Below, piece after piece: positions 42,179 to 53,998 of a DNA stretch of 64,000 nt. Numbering within the stretch: position 1 is the stretch's first letter; every line of letters begins with the position of its first letter. The notes under the pieces are model-generated. The model made no database searches. It was not told where the DNA came from and was given only the letters and a program-made list of their open reading frames with translations. Source of the stretch: Dendrolimus kikuchii (lineage: Eukaryota; Arthropoda; Insecta; Lepidoptera; Lasiocampidae); NCBI GenBank assembly GCA_019925095.2, contig CM034414.1:908001-972000 (forward strand). Reading direction: 5' to 3'. The position numbers and the translations under genes are program-made.

Positions 42179-42471
42179 GCAGAACCGACTGCTTACCATT
42201 AATTATGGTTAAAGTCGATTCTGCCTGCGGCTTTGGTCTGAAGCTAACCTAACCTAACCCACTGACCTTCTCATTGGTCGCAACCTTCAACTGCTCCTCA
42301 CAACCTATTTTTTGTGTTGCTAACATTGGCATTGCATATTTGAGCTCTAGTGTGAAGCTAACCCAACCTAAAGAGTGGCAAGCAAAGGAAATAAATCCAA
42401 ACAGCCTATTTTTTATTAAGAATACATCAGACAACGCTGTATGGATTTATTTCCTTTGCCTGCCACTCTGA
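42179..42471. mobile_element. Second, shorter copy of the foldback family
   Basis: Repeats the CAGAACCGACTG...GGCTTTGGTCTGAAG...CCTAACCTAACCCACTG modules. It contains its own terminal-type palindrome: GAGTGGCAAGCAAAGGAAAT (42373) against ATTTCCTTTGCCTGCCACTC (42451-42470). Confidence 0.65.
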
Positions 42472-42884
42472 TGAACTAAATTACAACAAAAAGATTTGTC
42501 TTTAGCAGTTTTCTTTATGTAGCATGGCGGTTTTATCTGGGAAGTGTTTTGTAGTTTTTAACCTAATAAAATGTGCTTTAAAATTTAATAAAGTAAGATA
42601 TTGATTGTTTTTACGTTAACTTATGTGTTTGTGCTCAAAATCATAAGTGTTTAGCAACGTGCCCTATTACTTTACAATAATAATATTAGCATAGTAGGCA
42701 GTCTCTGTATATTCTAAGGTAATTGTATTGTTTATTAATTATGTGCCTAAATGAAGGCTTTCCGACAATTTTAATTTCGTTATTGTACCATAGCAAACCA
42801 TAATTATAATCTTGTATATAAAAGAAACGCATAATTTTCGGGTTCCGCCTTTATCTTCATATTTGGTTTAAAAAAATATGACCA

Positions 42885-43422
42885 CGTTTCTGAATATCTC
42901 AAAAAGCTCGAGTGGTTACCTATCTCTTCTCAATTTTTATAACGTATACTGTTTATACCTTATACCCCTCCTTATCTTAAGGAATGTTTCAACTTCCTTC
43001 ATACATCACATACACTTAATTTGCGCTCCACTAATAATCTCCTATTAACGGCACCTGCACACTCTTCAACATTTTGTTCCAACTCCTTCGCCGTGCAGGC
43101 TGTCTTACTTTGGAACTCTTTGCCCACTAACGTCAGAAAAGTTATATCTCTTGCCATATTTAAAAATTCATTCATTAAAAAGTTAGACTTACACAATAAT
43201 GTATGTGCTACTTTACAATATTTTAGAGTGTAATCTGTTGTCTATGTAAGTATATAATGTTTTGTCCTTTTTCTTTGTTGCAGTAATTACAGATAATTTA
43301 AGAATTTCCTTTGAATCAGCTTTTAGCGATAGGGCCGCTTTTTATTTTACTAAGTAACTATTGTTTTGTTGTGTATTTTCTAATTTTTGTTTTGGAACAA
43401 TAAAGTGTTGTCTATGTCTGTC
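42885..43422 (+). mobile_element. Jockey/CR1-type LINE 3' end, best copy
   Basis: Broken frame with EYLKKLEWLPISSQF, then TPPYLKECFNFLHTSHTLN, LRSTNNLLLTAPA, NSFAVQAVLLWNSLPTNVRK, FKNSFIKKLDLHN. These are the usual C-terminal motifs of such RTs. The 3' UTR has TTTTAGCGATAGGGCCGC and ends CAATAAAGTGTTGTCTATGT. Internal stops near 42942. Confidence 0.7.
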
Positions 43423-43777
43423 TAAAGTGCCCCGGAGACAGTCATTCGCAATTGCCAATTTTTACGTCATTGACTGTTTCAATTGAAGGTGCTAATGATG
43501 GAGCTTCATATGATACGTCAATTGCTCGCCCACATTTGCTTTCTGACCGCCATGTTTGTCGACTAGCGAGCGAATGACTGAATCTGTCAATCGCACGAGA
43601 CGTTCAATTGATACGTCATTCGCGATTGTCAATGGGCTTCTATCAAAACTTCCATCATTCGCCTTCAATCACGTAATCGCGAATGACAATGGCTTCAGTT
43701 ACCTCTACAGACGATCACTTGGTACTTCAATCACGTAAAAATTGACAATTGCGAATGACTGTCTCCGGGGCACTTAA
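43423..43777. mobile_element. PIF/Harbinger-like MITE, TAA duplication
   Basis: 349 bp (43426-43774) with long terminal inverted repeats AGTGCCCCGGAGACAGTCAT / ATGACTGTCTCCGGGGCACT, flanked by TAA at 43423-43425 and 43775-43777. A 3-bp TWA duplication is characteristic of PIF/Harbinger (established knowledge). Internally rich in CATTCGC/GCGAATG sub-repeats. Non-coding. Confidence 0.78.
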
Positions 43778-43778
43778 A

Positions 43779-43935
43779 GTATGCAGCCATATCAACCTTG
43801 AGTTGTGTTCCACTAGTGGCGAGATTCCAGTCTCCCTTTAGAGAGCAGCAGTACATTGGTGTTACGAATGCCCATAGGCTTTAAGGCTAGGTAACCGCTT
43901 TCCATCAGATGGGCCGTCTGCCTGTCTGATGAACT
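43779..43935 (+). mobile_element. SINE-like family A, old fragment
   Basis: AGTATGCAGCCATATCAACC, TGAGTTGTGTTCCACTAGTG, GATGGGCCGTCTGCCTGTCT. Confidence 0.6.
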
Positions 43936-44213
43936 ACAAAAATTCGTATTCTACTAAATCGACAATATCTTCTTGATATCGTCGTAGCAGAATTATAGTA
44001 GAAACAAATTGGTATTGCCATTAGCAGACATGGCGTTAACCGAAACGTATATTGCAAAGCTATCAAAATTTGAATAATTTATTTAACGAGTTTTCGCTTA
44101 CAAAGATACGAGGTGAGGTGTCATAGCCACGCTATTGGCATTAACAGATTACCGAAATCAGGCAAACCTACCAATGAGATTGGTTTCTGACGATTTACAC
44201 ACCTGATAGAGTT

Positions 44214-44476
44214 TTTGGCGGGAACTGAAAGGGGACGTTGTGATGTGCAGTTTTATTTGCTAAAAATGTGTAAAATTACTCTAAAATGAACAATAGTTGT
44301 AGGATATTGATAGTTTTTGAGTAGTAATTATGTGTTTTTGCGAGAAATATGAACTATATAGCCAAATGTGGCCTTTCGAGCTTTCACAAGAACTCCGTTG
44401 AATGACGTCGATTGTAGTCTACAATACAACGGCGCCTGGCTTAAAGGCCTAGTTGCCAAGCATTAAACATAAAAAA
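44214..44476 (+). mobile_element. SINE-like family B copy
   Basis: GTTTTTGGCGGGAACTGAAA to GGCGCCTGGCTTAAAGGCCT and an A-run; the same variant as 531-716. Confidence 0.7.
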
Positions 44477-44729
44477 AACACACCTAATACGCATAACACA
44501 CACACACATACAAACACATAGTATAACCTAGCCAGTAAGTTATCTAAGTATGTATAAGTAAATTTTGTAACGAGACTCGGGCAATCATGTTCGCCTGGGC
44601 CAAAAGGAGCTAAATAAAAAAAAATAAAAAAATCGGCAATAATTTGACATAAGTGCCATCCATACAAGTAATCTCAAAATTCAACCGACGGTAGGGCAAG
44701 TGTATGAATAGTAAGATATAGGACCGACC

Positions 44730-45182
44730 ATAACTGGGCAATAAAAAAAACTAGTGAAATAATACAAACTCTTCCAACCGCACCTCATTTATTTATAAAA
44801 TATGATGACAATATCTCAGAACAATGATAAAAGGCATAAAGCTTCAATATATTTAACAATACAATCCATCTTTATATAATTATGACAAAGAACATGACAG
44901 TTTATAATTAAAGCTGCGTTTTAAACAGAATCAAGCATATGCTGGTTAAGCCTGATTTACGTTTGCAGTAAAAAATAAAATTGATATGTTATTTATAACG
45001 ACTGATGAAATACAGTAAAACGATTTTAAATAGTTTAATTTATGACACAACACTTCATTAATTAAGATATGTAAAAATTATCAATTGAAAATATATTTTA
45101 TATTTACTTTACTTTGATCTATTTGCTTACCGAAATTATGGTAAAGATTGTACGATGAATGTCGGTAAACAGAACAGAGAGC
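44730..45182. other. AT-rich, nothing recognised
   Basis: No exon, repeat or hairpin stands out. Confidence 0.4.
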
Positions 45183-45440
45183 AAGTAAGCTGTTTTATCG
45201 ACAATACATCAAACATCAATACTTGTGGTTCTAAACCATTTATTTATATGATTAAATCATAAAAATTAGTAAATACCATATGTAATAAAGAAACTCAATA
45301 ACAATTAGATCACAAGCAATCTGTTTTATCGACAATACATCAAACAACAAAATATCTGTGGTTCTAAACCATTTTTCATGACAAAAGAATAAAATGATTA
45401 AATTTGTAAATATATTATAAAATAACTTAATAACAATTAA
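45183..45440. repeat. Tandem duplication, about 125-bp unit
   Basis: TGTTTTATCGACAATACATC, GTGGTTCTAAACCATTT, AACTCAATAACAATTA or variants occur twice in direct order. Confidence 0.6.
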
Positions 45441-46473
45441 ATCACTCGCACTCGGAATGAACAAAAAACTTCACTCGCAATATTGTATATGTTAGGAATG
45501 GCAATCGCAATACTTTTAAATGTTGCCTTAACCATTAATTTATATCCGCTAGATGACGTTAGTATCGGCATTGTAATATTACAAATGTAACATCTATGGA
45601 TGCTTATTGTTTTATTTCTGATACTAAGAAGACGAAACAAAAGACTATGATTAAACAGTAAAGCTAAAAATAAATTCGAGATAGTAAAACGTCAAAGAGT
45701 GTGAAAAGATTACCTGTGGTACCATCTAGCTATATACGATTCAGAAATTTTCAAAAAAGAAGATTGTCATTCCTTCACATTATTCCATATTACTTTAATT
45801 TCAAAAATTAAAACAATATACAATATAAAAGCTGCCATTAAAATGGCGTGCCATAATATTAAAGTATCACAAACAAAATAGTTTCAAATACTGTTTAAAT
45901 GATCTCTAATAGCTGAAACGTCAGAATACCGACGTTATAACTTACAATATAAAAAACTAGACATACATACTGTAAGATGATAAAAACTGCCTCAATCGAT
46001 TTGACTATCAACTGACCTATTACACAAACAATACTGTTTTACCAACGTTTAACCCAACGTCGGTAAAACAGTGCGTTTTCTTTCCTACCTTTCTTAGTAT
46101 CTTAATTATCTCCTAGTTAGAAAGAAATATGGGCGTGGACTAAATTATTTTATTCTTTCAAATTTTTACAATGAATTATTCATCTCTAACTAATAAAGCT
46201 CTTTTTGTTCGTACATTATTTGTAATATCTACTATGATGCGTATTTAATACGAAATATTGTATATAATGCTGTCTGCTGTGATTTTCACGAGTATAAGAC
46301 ATACTCTACAATAGTATGGAAGAAAAATACTATATTAAGCCAATCACGCAGTAACTAACGTCACTGAAAACGTCTTTGAATCCTGTATCTATCTATAGAG
46401 AACTCCACAAGACTTCTCGCTATTTGATATAGAAAAAGACCACTGGACAAACAAAATTTCATTAATGAATATA
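45441..46473. other. AT-rich intergenic, nothing recognised
   Basis: No supported gene; minus-strand frames here lack motifs and splice context. Confidence 0.4.
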
Positions 46474-46475
46474 TA

Positions 46476-46961
46476 GTGTAAACTCTATATAACGACACTG
46501 AAGGGACTGCATTTTATGGCGTTATAGAGAGTTGCTAAATGGAGAGAAGTCTGTTATTTTTGTCTGACGCCAACGACGTTGACGTAATTTTGTTGTATTT
46601 TTTTTACCTATTTTATTCATATCTGCGATATTGAGACTTCTTGGTGATAAAGGAGGTACTTAAAAATTTCGGTATTTAGGAATGTCTTAGAAATTTCGGT
46701 ATACATGATGCCGACTGTCGAGTTAATTACGGGCTCGGATAATAAAGCGACATAAGAACGTACACAGCTGCGCACATTTTACTAATTTTGGCAACTTAAA
46801 AGGTACTTTCTATTACTTAATTGATATCGTTATTGAGAGTGGGTGTAATGATATATAGTGTATCATTGTATGGCAGACAAGCTAAGCTAACCAAATGCAA
46901 AAGATGTCGACGCTTAAGGGAGTTTGTCGTTAAATCGAGTGACGTTATATGGAGTTTAATG
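46476..46961. mobile_element. pogo/Tc1-like MITE, TA duplication
   Basis: Terminal repeats GTGTAAACTCTATATAACGA and (minus strand) CATTAAACTCCATATAACGT, flanked by TA on each side (46474-46475, 46962-46963). 486 bp, no transposase frame. Confidence 0.55.
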
Positions 46962-46963
46962 TA

Positions 46964-47500
46964 TTTTATAGACCAAGATCAGTGATAAATTAAATTGGTA
47001 ATTTAAAGAATGATATTGAAGAAACTTATTACTGATGAGGGACTTTAGTTTCAATCCTATCGGGATATCGGTGTTATATAGAGGATCCTGTCTGAGCCCA
47101 TATCGGAAATATCCCGACAACTGGGTGATTTTATTGGATTCATTCATTTCACAATATTCTTTAAGTAGAGAAAGTTAAGTACGGGTAGGATGGGGCTAAT
47201 GTATCCGTCTGAATAAAAACAGAATTTAAAAAATAAACATATTAAGACTTTAAATTTTTGACTAAGATGGTTTTAAAAATATGTTATAAATAAAAAATCT
47301 GTTTTTTTAATATCAAAAAGCAATAGAATTATGTGAATGTCGCTAGTTATAAAATCTAGAAGCTCTTTCATAGTAACATTTCTTACTGGGCGATTCTCAT
47401 TCTTTGTATTCTTCTCCCAAACATATACTAAAATTCACTTGGTAGTATTCAACGAGTGCTTAAAAAAAACAATTAAATCCCTTAAAAATATACCTAAGTA
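46964..47500. other. AT-rich intergenic, nothing recognised
   Basis: No supported gene; the minus-strand frame at 46956-47147 shows no motif. Confidence 0.4.
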
Positions 47501-48482
47501 GGGGAAACTATACCAGTGTTGGTGCCAAAGTAATTGGCAACTCGTCATTTTATTCACGACATTAAGAGACCGCAATGTTCTTTTTCAACACATTTGCTCA
47601 AAAAATGCATTTACGAAGCCTTCGTAAGTTAAAAATTACTCACTACACAATGGAACGTGCAGTTAAATTATTACGTAATTTACACATTACACAAGCTGAA
47701 TAATCGAACCTCCTTGAAAGCGCTTTTAATCAATAGATTTGTCCCACTTTAATACTATAGAGAAAATGAGACGACAGATGTAGTTCTACTTTTCACCACG
47801 CGCACGTGGCGCCATTTTCATATTAGAAACCTCAAAGATTGTTACAACTTTCCAACTGATATTTATGTTTGTTTCATTACTAATTGTAATGCTTTCTCAC
47901 AAATCTGTTGAAAAAGGTCGTATGACACACGTGCGGTTGGTTATTACAAACTCGTGACTATGGTAAGTCCTCGACTCTGTTTCGGGTTTAAATTCGTCTA
48001 TTCATTTGTAAAAACCGCTATTATTTGTAGCTACACAATAATATTATTATTGATATAATATTGCTACAAAAGAAAAAAGTATGCGGTCTTTAAAAAAATA
48101 AAAAAAGACTTCCGCCAGGAACGAAGTTCCTTACGCCAAAAAATATTCATTTGTTGAAAAATTAAATATAAAATAGTAAATTGTATAAAAACATGTGCAC
48201 GTGCGCAGCGACAGCGCCCGAATGCGGCCCAATAAGGACAGTTACAAGACCATCTAATTTCAAAACACCGTATTTAACACTGATGGAGATTATTTAAGAT
48301 CTTATTTCATTGCAGTAAGATTCGAAGACATAACGCTTTTTTCCTTACGTGTCGATCTCTTCCAGTTCACACTTGTAAACCGCGAAAAAACTTCCTTTCA
48401 AAAATATGATTTCGTAACATTTCGAAAACATTAAAAGGGCGCAAATCATTTAGGCGTGCGCCAACAACAGTATAGTTTACCC
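47501..48482. mobile_element. Candidate DNA transposon with TIRs, TA duplication
   Basis: Ends GGGGAAACTATACCAGTGTT and (minus strand) GGGTAAACTATACTGTTGTT are imperfect inverted copies, each next to TA (47499-47500, 48483-48484). About 980 bp without a transposase frame, so non-autonomous if real. Confidence 0.4.
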
Positions 48483-48654
48483 TATATACACTAAAAGCGA
48501 ATACTTCATAAGATTCACTGGTTGTTTTTACACTTACAACAAAGATAAATATAATATCACAAACACCCTAATTCTAACACTGTAATACTTTCAACACAAT
48601 AATATCAATTACATCAACCGAGATTCGATAGTTACTTTATTATGTCATGATTTA

Positions 48655-49910
48655 ATATCATTGTTATATAGCACACATTTACCTAAAACTCCCCAGAAAT
48701 TGGTGTGTTTACCTTAATAAATAAATCTGTGAGAAAGTAAATGAACAAATATTTTTAAAATACTTTTTTTCTTACTAGCTGTACAACGACACGAGTGTTT
48801 ACATGAAACGAGTGAGTAAAATTCGATTCTGCTCACTCATTGTTTTGGTTGTAGAACGTAGCAAATTGATTTTTGTAAATATCTCGTATTTATCCCGCGG
48901 GATAAGGGACCGGATTTTAGGTACATAAACTTTTTCTAAGATTTGGAAAATGGTATATCATTGTTATATATAGCACACATTTACCTAAAACTCCCCAGAA
49001 ATTGGTGTGTTTACCTTAATAAATAAATCTGTGAGAACTTTTATAAATAAATAATTTTAAAATACCTTTTTTCTTACTAGCTGTACAACGACACGAGTGT
49101 TTACATAAAACGAGTGAGTAAAATTCGATTCTGCTCACTCAATGTTTTGATTGTAGAACGTAGTAAATAGATTTTTGTAAATATCTCGTTTTTATCCCGC
49201 GGGATAAGGGACCGGATTTTAGGTACATAAACTTTTTCTAAGTTTTAGAAAATGGTATATCATTGTATATAGCATACATTTACCTAAAACTACTCAGAAA
49301 TTGGTGTGTTTACCTTAATAAATAAATCTGTGAGAACTTAAATAAACAAATAATGTTAAAATACCTTTTCCCTTACTAGCTGTACAACGACACGAGTGTT
49401 TACGTAAAACGAGTGAGTAAAATTCGATTCTGCTCACTCAATGTTTTGGTTGTAGAACGTAGCAAATTGATTTTTGTAAATATCTCGTTTTTATCCCGCG
49501 GGATAAGGGACCGGATTTTAGGTACATAAACTTTTTCTAAGATTTGGAAAATGGTATATCATTGTTATATATAGCACACATTTACCTAAAACTCCCCAGA
49601 AATTGGTGTGTTTACCTTAATAAATAAATCTGTGAGAACTTTAATAAATAAATAATTTTAAAATACCTTTTTTCTTACAAGCTGTACAACGACACGAGTG
49701 TTTACGTAAAACGAGTGAGTAAAATTTGATTCTGCTCACTCGTTGTTTTGGTTGTAGAACGTAGTAAATAGATTTTTGTAAATATCTCGTTTTTATCCCG
49801 CGGCATAAGGGACCGGATTTTATATACATAATTTTTATTTCAAGTTTTATAAAATGGTACAACTGTTTACTTAAAACGAGTGAGTAAAGATCAATTCTGC
49901 TCACTCAGTA
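48655..49910. repeat. 300-bp tandem array, 4 units plus a partial
   Basis: Units begin near 48655, 48955, 49256 and 49556, each with CCCCAGAAATTGGTGTGTTT, CTGTACAACGACACGAGTGT, GAGTGAGTAAAATTCGATTC, TTATCCCGCGGGATAAGGGA; a partial fifth unit ends near 49910. Units differ by scattered changes only. The CCCGCGGG and GAGTGAG/CTCACTC palindromes recur in every unit. Confidence 0.88.
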
Positions 49911-50547
49911 TGTTTTTTTTTATTTAATTTTGAACGATATAATACGTTATATCTAAAGCCAGGACGTATTATTATTCACTAAAACTATACTTCACAGACT
50001 ATATAGTAATTAATTAATTTTTATTACTAAAAAAATTATTTTTGAAACACTGGATTTTGAGATTGGAAATCGTTACGAAAAATTCTTTTTTATTTTGTGG
50101 ATGGTGAGATAGAAAATTAAGAGCGAAGCGGTTTGTTTTTTGTGTCTTTGAATGACTCACTCGCACTGCAGCGATGATCTAACTTAGAATTATGTTCTAA
50201 TGAAAAACTCACTCGTTGCTATTCCACTCTGAGTGCGATATGTTAGTAATATACACTCACCTTTAATATCAATACTTTATATTACACGTGACCTAGCTTT
50301 TTTCTTAGTTTCATCTTCGCTGATACTTTTGGTCTTAACCGCTCCCGTCTTACTTGCGTTAACCGCATTCTTTCACACCTGTAAAAAAGTACATTTAATT
50401 AAAGAATATATACTTGTCCCGTCCTTGCCTAGTATAAAGTAAGCAAGGAGAGAGAGAAAGGCTTTATTTGAAGAAATAGCGACTTGATTGCGTTCCTTAA
50501 ACATTATTAGAAAATAGTAAAAGTAAAACATCGCTCCATCAATTTTA
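49911..50547. other. No firm gene; one exon-like minus-strand segment
   Basis: 50261-50378 on the minus strand has TTTTTTACAG before it and GTGAGT after it and could encode a lysine-rich C-terminus (SKTGAVKTKSISEDETKKKA). However, every frame meets a stop inside, so it could only be a last coding exon with a spliced UTR. Not assigned. Confidence 0.2.
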
Positions 50548-50603
50548 GCTGTCTACCATCTTTCTGTGTCCTCACACAGAAAGGGGGTAGACGGCTAACG
50601 CAG
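50548..50603. repeat. Hairpin of the TGTCTACC repeat
   Basis: TTAGCTGTCTACCATCTTTC and the antisense GGGGTAGACGGCTAA enclose CTGTGTCCTCACACAG. Related to the 51.7-51.85 kb array. Confidence 0.6.
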
Positions 50604-50680
50604 CAGGGTACGTGCCGCGAGCAGGTTTGCCGATGACTACTTCGTATTATTATTCGACTAATTCGTATTGTATTACTTAC

Positions 50681-51393
50681 CATTATCTATACTAATATTA
50701 TAAAGCTGAAGAGTTTGTTTGTTTGTTTGTTCCGATTTGAAAAATTATTTCAGTGTTGAATAGTACATTTATCGAGGAAGGCTATATAGGCTATATTATA
50801 TTTTCAAAAAAATAGGGATCCTTACTAAAAGTCCAATAATGTAACCCAAGGAGTAAAAAAATGACCCGAAAAAATCTTTACACGGCGTGCGCTGCGAAAA
50901 CTATTGATTATAGAACAAAACAATGCACTACCACTTTGCAGAACATATAATTGTCTACAAAAAATATCGCGTAACCATATGTCTAACTATTGTAGTTATC
51001 TCACAATAAGTGTTTTCTTTTATTTTTTTTAATAATTAAAATGCCGTCGCTTCAAAAACTCTTTATTTTGTACCTCGGTATTAATCCTTATCCAAATAAA
51101 TTACTCCATATTCAAGATGAATTCAATACCTTTCTAGAACTTTTTGAATGATTCAATTCGGACGTTTCATTCAAAAGATATCGCGATATTTAAAATGTAA
51201 GTATTAGTGTTGTAAAATTTAAAAAAAAATTCTTTCAGTGTTAGATAGCCCATTTATCGAGAAAGGCTATAGGCTATATATCATCACGCTAAGACCAATA
51301 GGAGCCGAGCACCAATGAAGAATGTTTCAAAACCGGAGGGTTTTGAAAGCAAATTTCACGCGGACAACGTCGTGGGCACAGCTAGTTGTATAT
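50681..51393 (+). mobile_element. Lepidopteran dispersed repeat (family F)
   Basis: Starts TATACTAATATTATAAAGCT, GAAGAGTTTGTTTGTTTGTT; ends GCGGACAACGTCGTGGGCAC, AGCTAGT. An internal module CATTTATCGAGAAAGGCTAT is duplicated (50770 and 51250). It matches the 16306-17655 copy reversed. Confidence 0.5.
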
Positions 51394-51424
51394 ACTTATA
51401 GAAAGTATACACAGTAATAGATTA

Positions 51425-52530
51425 AAATAATAAATATATTGCAACAACTATTTATGTAACCTTTTTTGTCAACCCTACTGACCCTCGACGCGTGACGTCA
51501 TGTGGCTATCAGCAAACCTTCTGCGCACGGGTAGTATAGGCAGCCATTTGAGACATTTTGACAAAGAACACAACGCGCCGTGCTCTCATCTTTTCCTATC
51601 AACTCGTCTCAACTTCGACTTGTTGTGATTTCCGGCAGTGCCAAGAACTTTTATTATACCACGACGGGGTGTGTTCTTTGTCAAAATGTCTCAAATGGCT
51701 GCCTGTAACCTGCTGCGTTAGCTGTCTACCCTCTGTCTGTGTGTGCGTTAGCTGTCTACCCTCTGTCTGTGTGTGCGTTAGCCGTCTACCTTCTCTCTGT
51801 GTGAGGACACAAAAAGAGGGTAGACAGCAAACGCAGCAGGTTATAAGCCGCGAGCAGAAGGTTTGCCGATGACTACTTACTATTACTGTATATACTTATG
51901 TAAAGTATATACAATAATAATACATTTATGGCAACAACTATTTATGTAACTTTTTTTTTGTCAGCAATAGTAAGATGACAGAGTATTATATATGATAGAA
52001 GTAATATAGGAAGCTTGCTGCAGCGTTAGAAGTTAACTAGTAAGTAGTGCCTGTAGTTAGAATACAATAGAATATAGAAAATAAGCAATAGAAATACAAT
52101 TTAAAAATATGTTTAGAACAGTTTAGGAAAAAGTAAAATTTTTTAGACATAATCAAAAATGTAATAGATTTAAATTAATGTTTAGACCGTAAATTTTAAG
52201 TAAAATGTACAAACAAAAAGAAACAAAAATGTAATAGAACTACGAAAATTTGTAAACCTATTTTTCAAAAAAAATAAAAATAAATAAAGAACCAAAAGAA
52301 AAGATAACAAAAAAGACAAACAGAAACCAAAAGAAAAAGAGAATAAAAAGAACTAAATGAAAATAAAAACCCCAAAAAAGCATATAACCCGAGCAACCTC
52401 GATAGCTTGGAGAGAAGGAAAAAAAAAACCTTTTTTTGTCAACCCTACTGACCATCGACGCGTGACGTCATGAGGCTATCGGCAAACCTTCTGCGCACGG
52501 GTAGTATAGGCAGCCATTTGAGATATTGAC
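51425..52530. repeat. Foldback/direct-repeat cluster with a 30-bp triplet array
   Basis: The module CAACCCTACTGACC, CGACGCGTGACGTCATG, GGCAAACCTTCTGCGCACGG, CAGCCATTTGAGA is present at 51470-51560 and 52438-52530. CAGCCATTTGAGACATTTTG (51541) has its inverse CAAAATGTCTCAAATGGCTG (51682-51701). Between lie three tandem 30-bp units beginning TGCGTTAGCTGTCTACCCTC (51714-51803). Probably nested copies of one foldback element. Confidence 0.6.
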
Positions 52531-52834
52531 AAAGAAAACACAGCACCGTGGGGTCATCTGTTCCTATCAACTCTTGTCAACTTCAACCCTTTGTGATTAC
52601 TGGCTGTGCCAAGAACTTTTGCTATACTTAAGACTTTGCTAAAGGTGTTAGCTGTAAGGTGGCATTTAGAGCCGTGTGCTGTCTCCGTGTGCAACCTGAA
52701 CCGACCCAGGAGAGGGCCAATCTCAAGGTTGGTTGGTGGAGCTTCTGCGTAAGAATGAAGTAAAAATCTAAGTTATATCTCTCTCATACAGTCCGTCACA
52801 AATTGAAGCAGCATATTATCTGTGGGCTACAGCT

Positions 52835-53050
52835 GGGATATACCAGACAGGCAGACGGTCCACCTGATGGAAAGCGTTTATCATCACCTATGGACATTTG
52901 TAACCCCAAAGGCGCTACCAATGTGCTGCCGCTCTCTAAAGAAAGACTGGAACCTGGGCACTAATGCCGGAATACAACTCATGGTTGTTATGGCGGCATA
53001 CTTCTGGTCTAGGACCAGGCGTGGTAGCCATCCAAACGGGCATTATTTAA
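52835..53050 (-). mobile_element. SINE-like family A fragment
   Basis: CCAGACAGGCAGACGGTCCA to GGTGTAGCC-type sequence (GCGTGGTAGCCATCCAAACG); diverged. Confidence 0.62.
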
Positions 53051-53059
53051 ACCGATAAA

Positions 53060-53540
53060 AAGCGTTTTACATGTCTAAACAATCTTCTTAGACAAGATAG
53101 AAAGTTAAACAACTTTGATCTAAGCAATTTTAAACTTTATTATCAAAGAGTTAAACATAATTTTCTGTACAACAGTCCGTTCTGTGACTTAGTTTGAAAA
53201 GGTAACATGTGCTCGCGGAACGTTAAAAAAATCATTTCGAAAACTGGAGAACATTTTCATACCACAACTGTACTTAAATAATGTAAGTTATATGTGTTAT
53301 GTCTCCTCTATAGCATGAAAATATTTTAGAAACTTTTAAATACAATGTAATATTTAAGGTATGGACGAGCGGGATCTTCTGATAAAAGTAAATTTTACTT
53401 AAAAGAAGATTCCAGCAAGGAATTACAAACTATGCATGCTTTTCTTAAGAAATAAATATTTTCAATATTTTCAATATTTCAATTTTCAATTTTCAATATT
53501 TTCAATATTTCAATTTTCAATATTTTCAATTTTTAATTGT
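53060..53540. other. AT-rich, short simple repeats
   Basis: Includes repeated TTTTCAATATTTCAA at 53460-53530; no gene. Confidence 0.4.
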
Positions 53541-53544
53541 CAAC

Positions 53545-53998
53545 CAATACCAATACAAAACTGTCATTAGACCAATTTTGATGTACGGCTGTGAGGCCTG
53601 GACACCGACACTGAAGGAGGAGAACCAATTGTTGGTCACAGAGAGGAACGTTCTAAGAACAATCTTGGGCGCAACAATAAAAGAAGATGGCAGCTGGAGG
53701 GTCCGAACTAACTCCGAAATAGAAGACCTCATGGCCGATAAAATCTCACCGTCTCCGCTGGCTCGGTCATGTAGAGCGTATGGAGGAGGATCGGGGAGTT
53801 AAGAAAGCATACTTGGGGCCACCAGTCGGTCGACGACCGGTTGGTCGTCCCAAGTATCGATGGAAGGATAGAGTGGAAGCTGACCTGACCGCACTACAAG
53901 CCCACAATTGGCAAGACACTGCGCAGGACAGAGGAAAGTGGCGTGCTCTCGTTTCGGAGGCCAAGACTCACTTTGGGTCGCTGAGCCAACGGAGTTAG
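53545..53998 (+). pseudogene. Second RTE-like LINE C-terminus, frameshifted
   Basis: VIRPILMYGCEAWTPTLKEE, LLVTERNVLRTILGATIKED, SWRVRTNSEIEDLM in one frame. Then, after a shift near 53750, LRWLGHVERMEEDRGVKKAY, GRRPVGRPKYRWKDRVEADL, GKWRALVSEAKTHFGSLSQR and TAG. It shares the YGCEAW...LRWLGHVERM...GRP architecture with the abundant RTE family but is a separate lineage. Confidence 0.75.
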
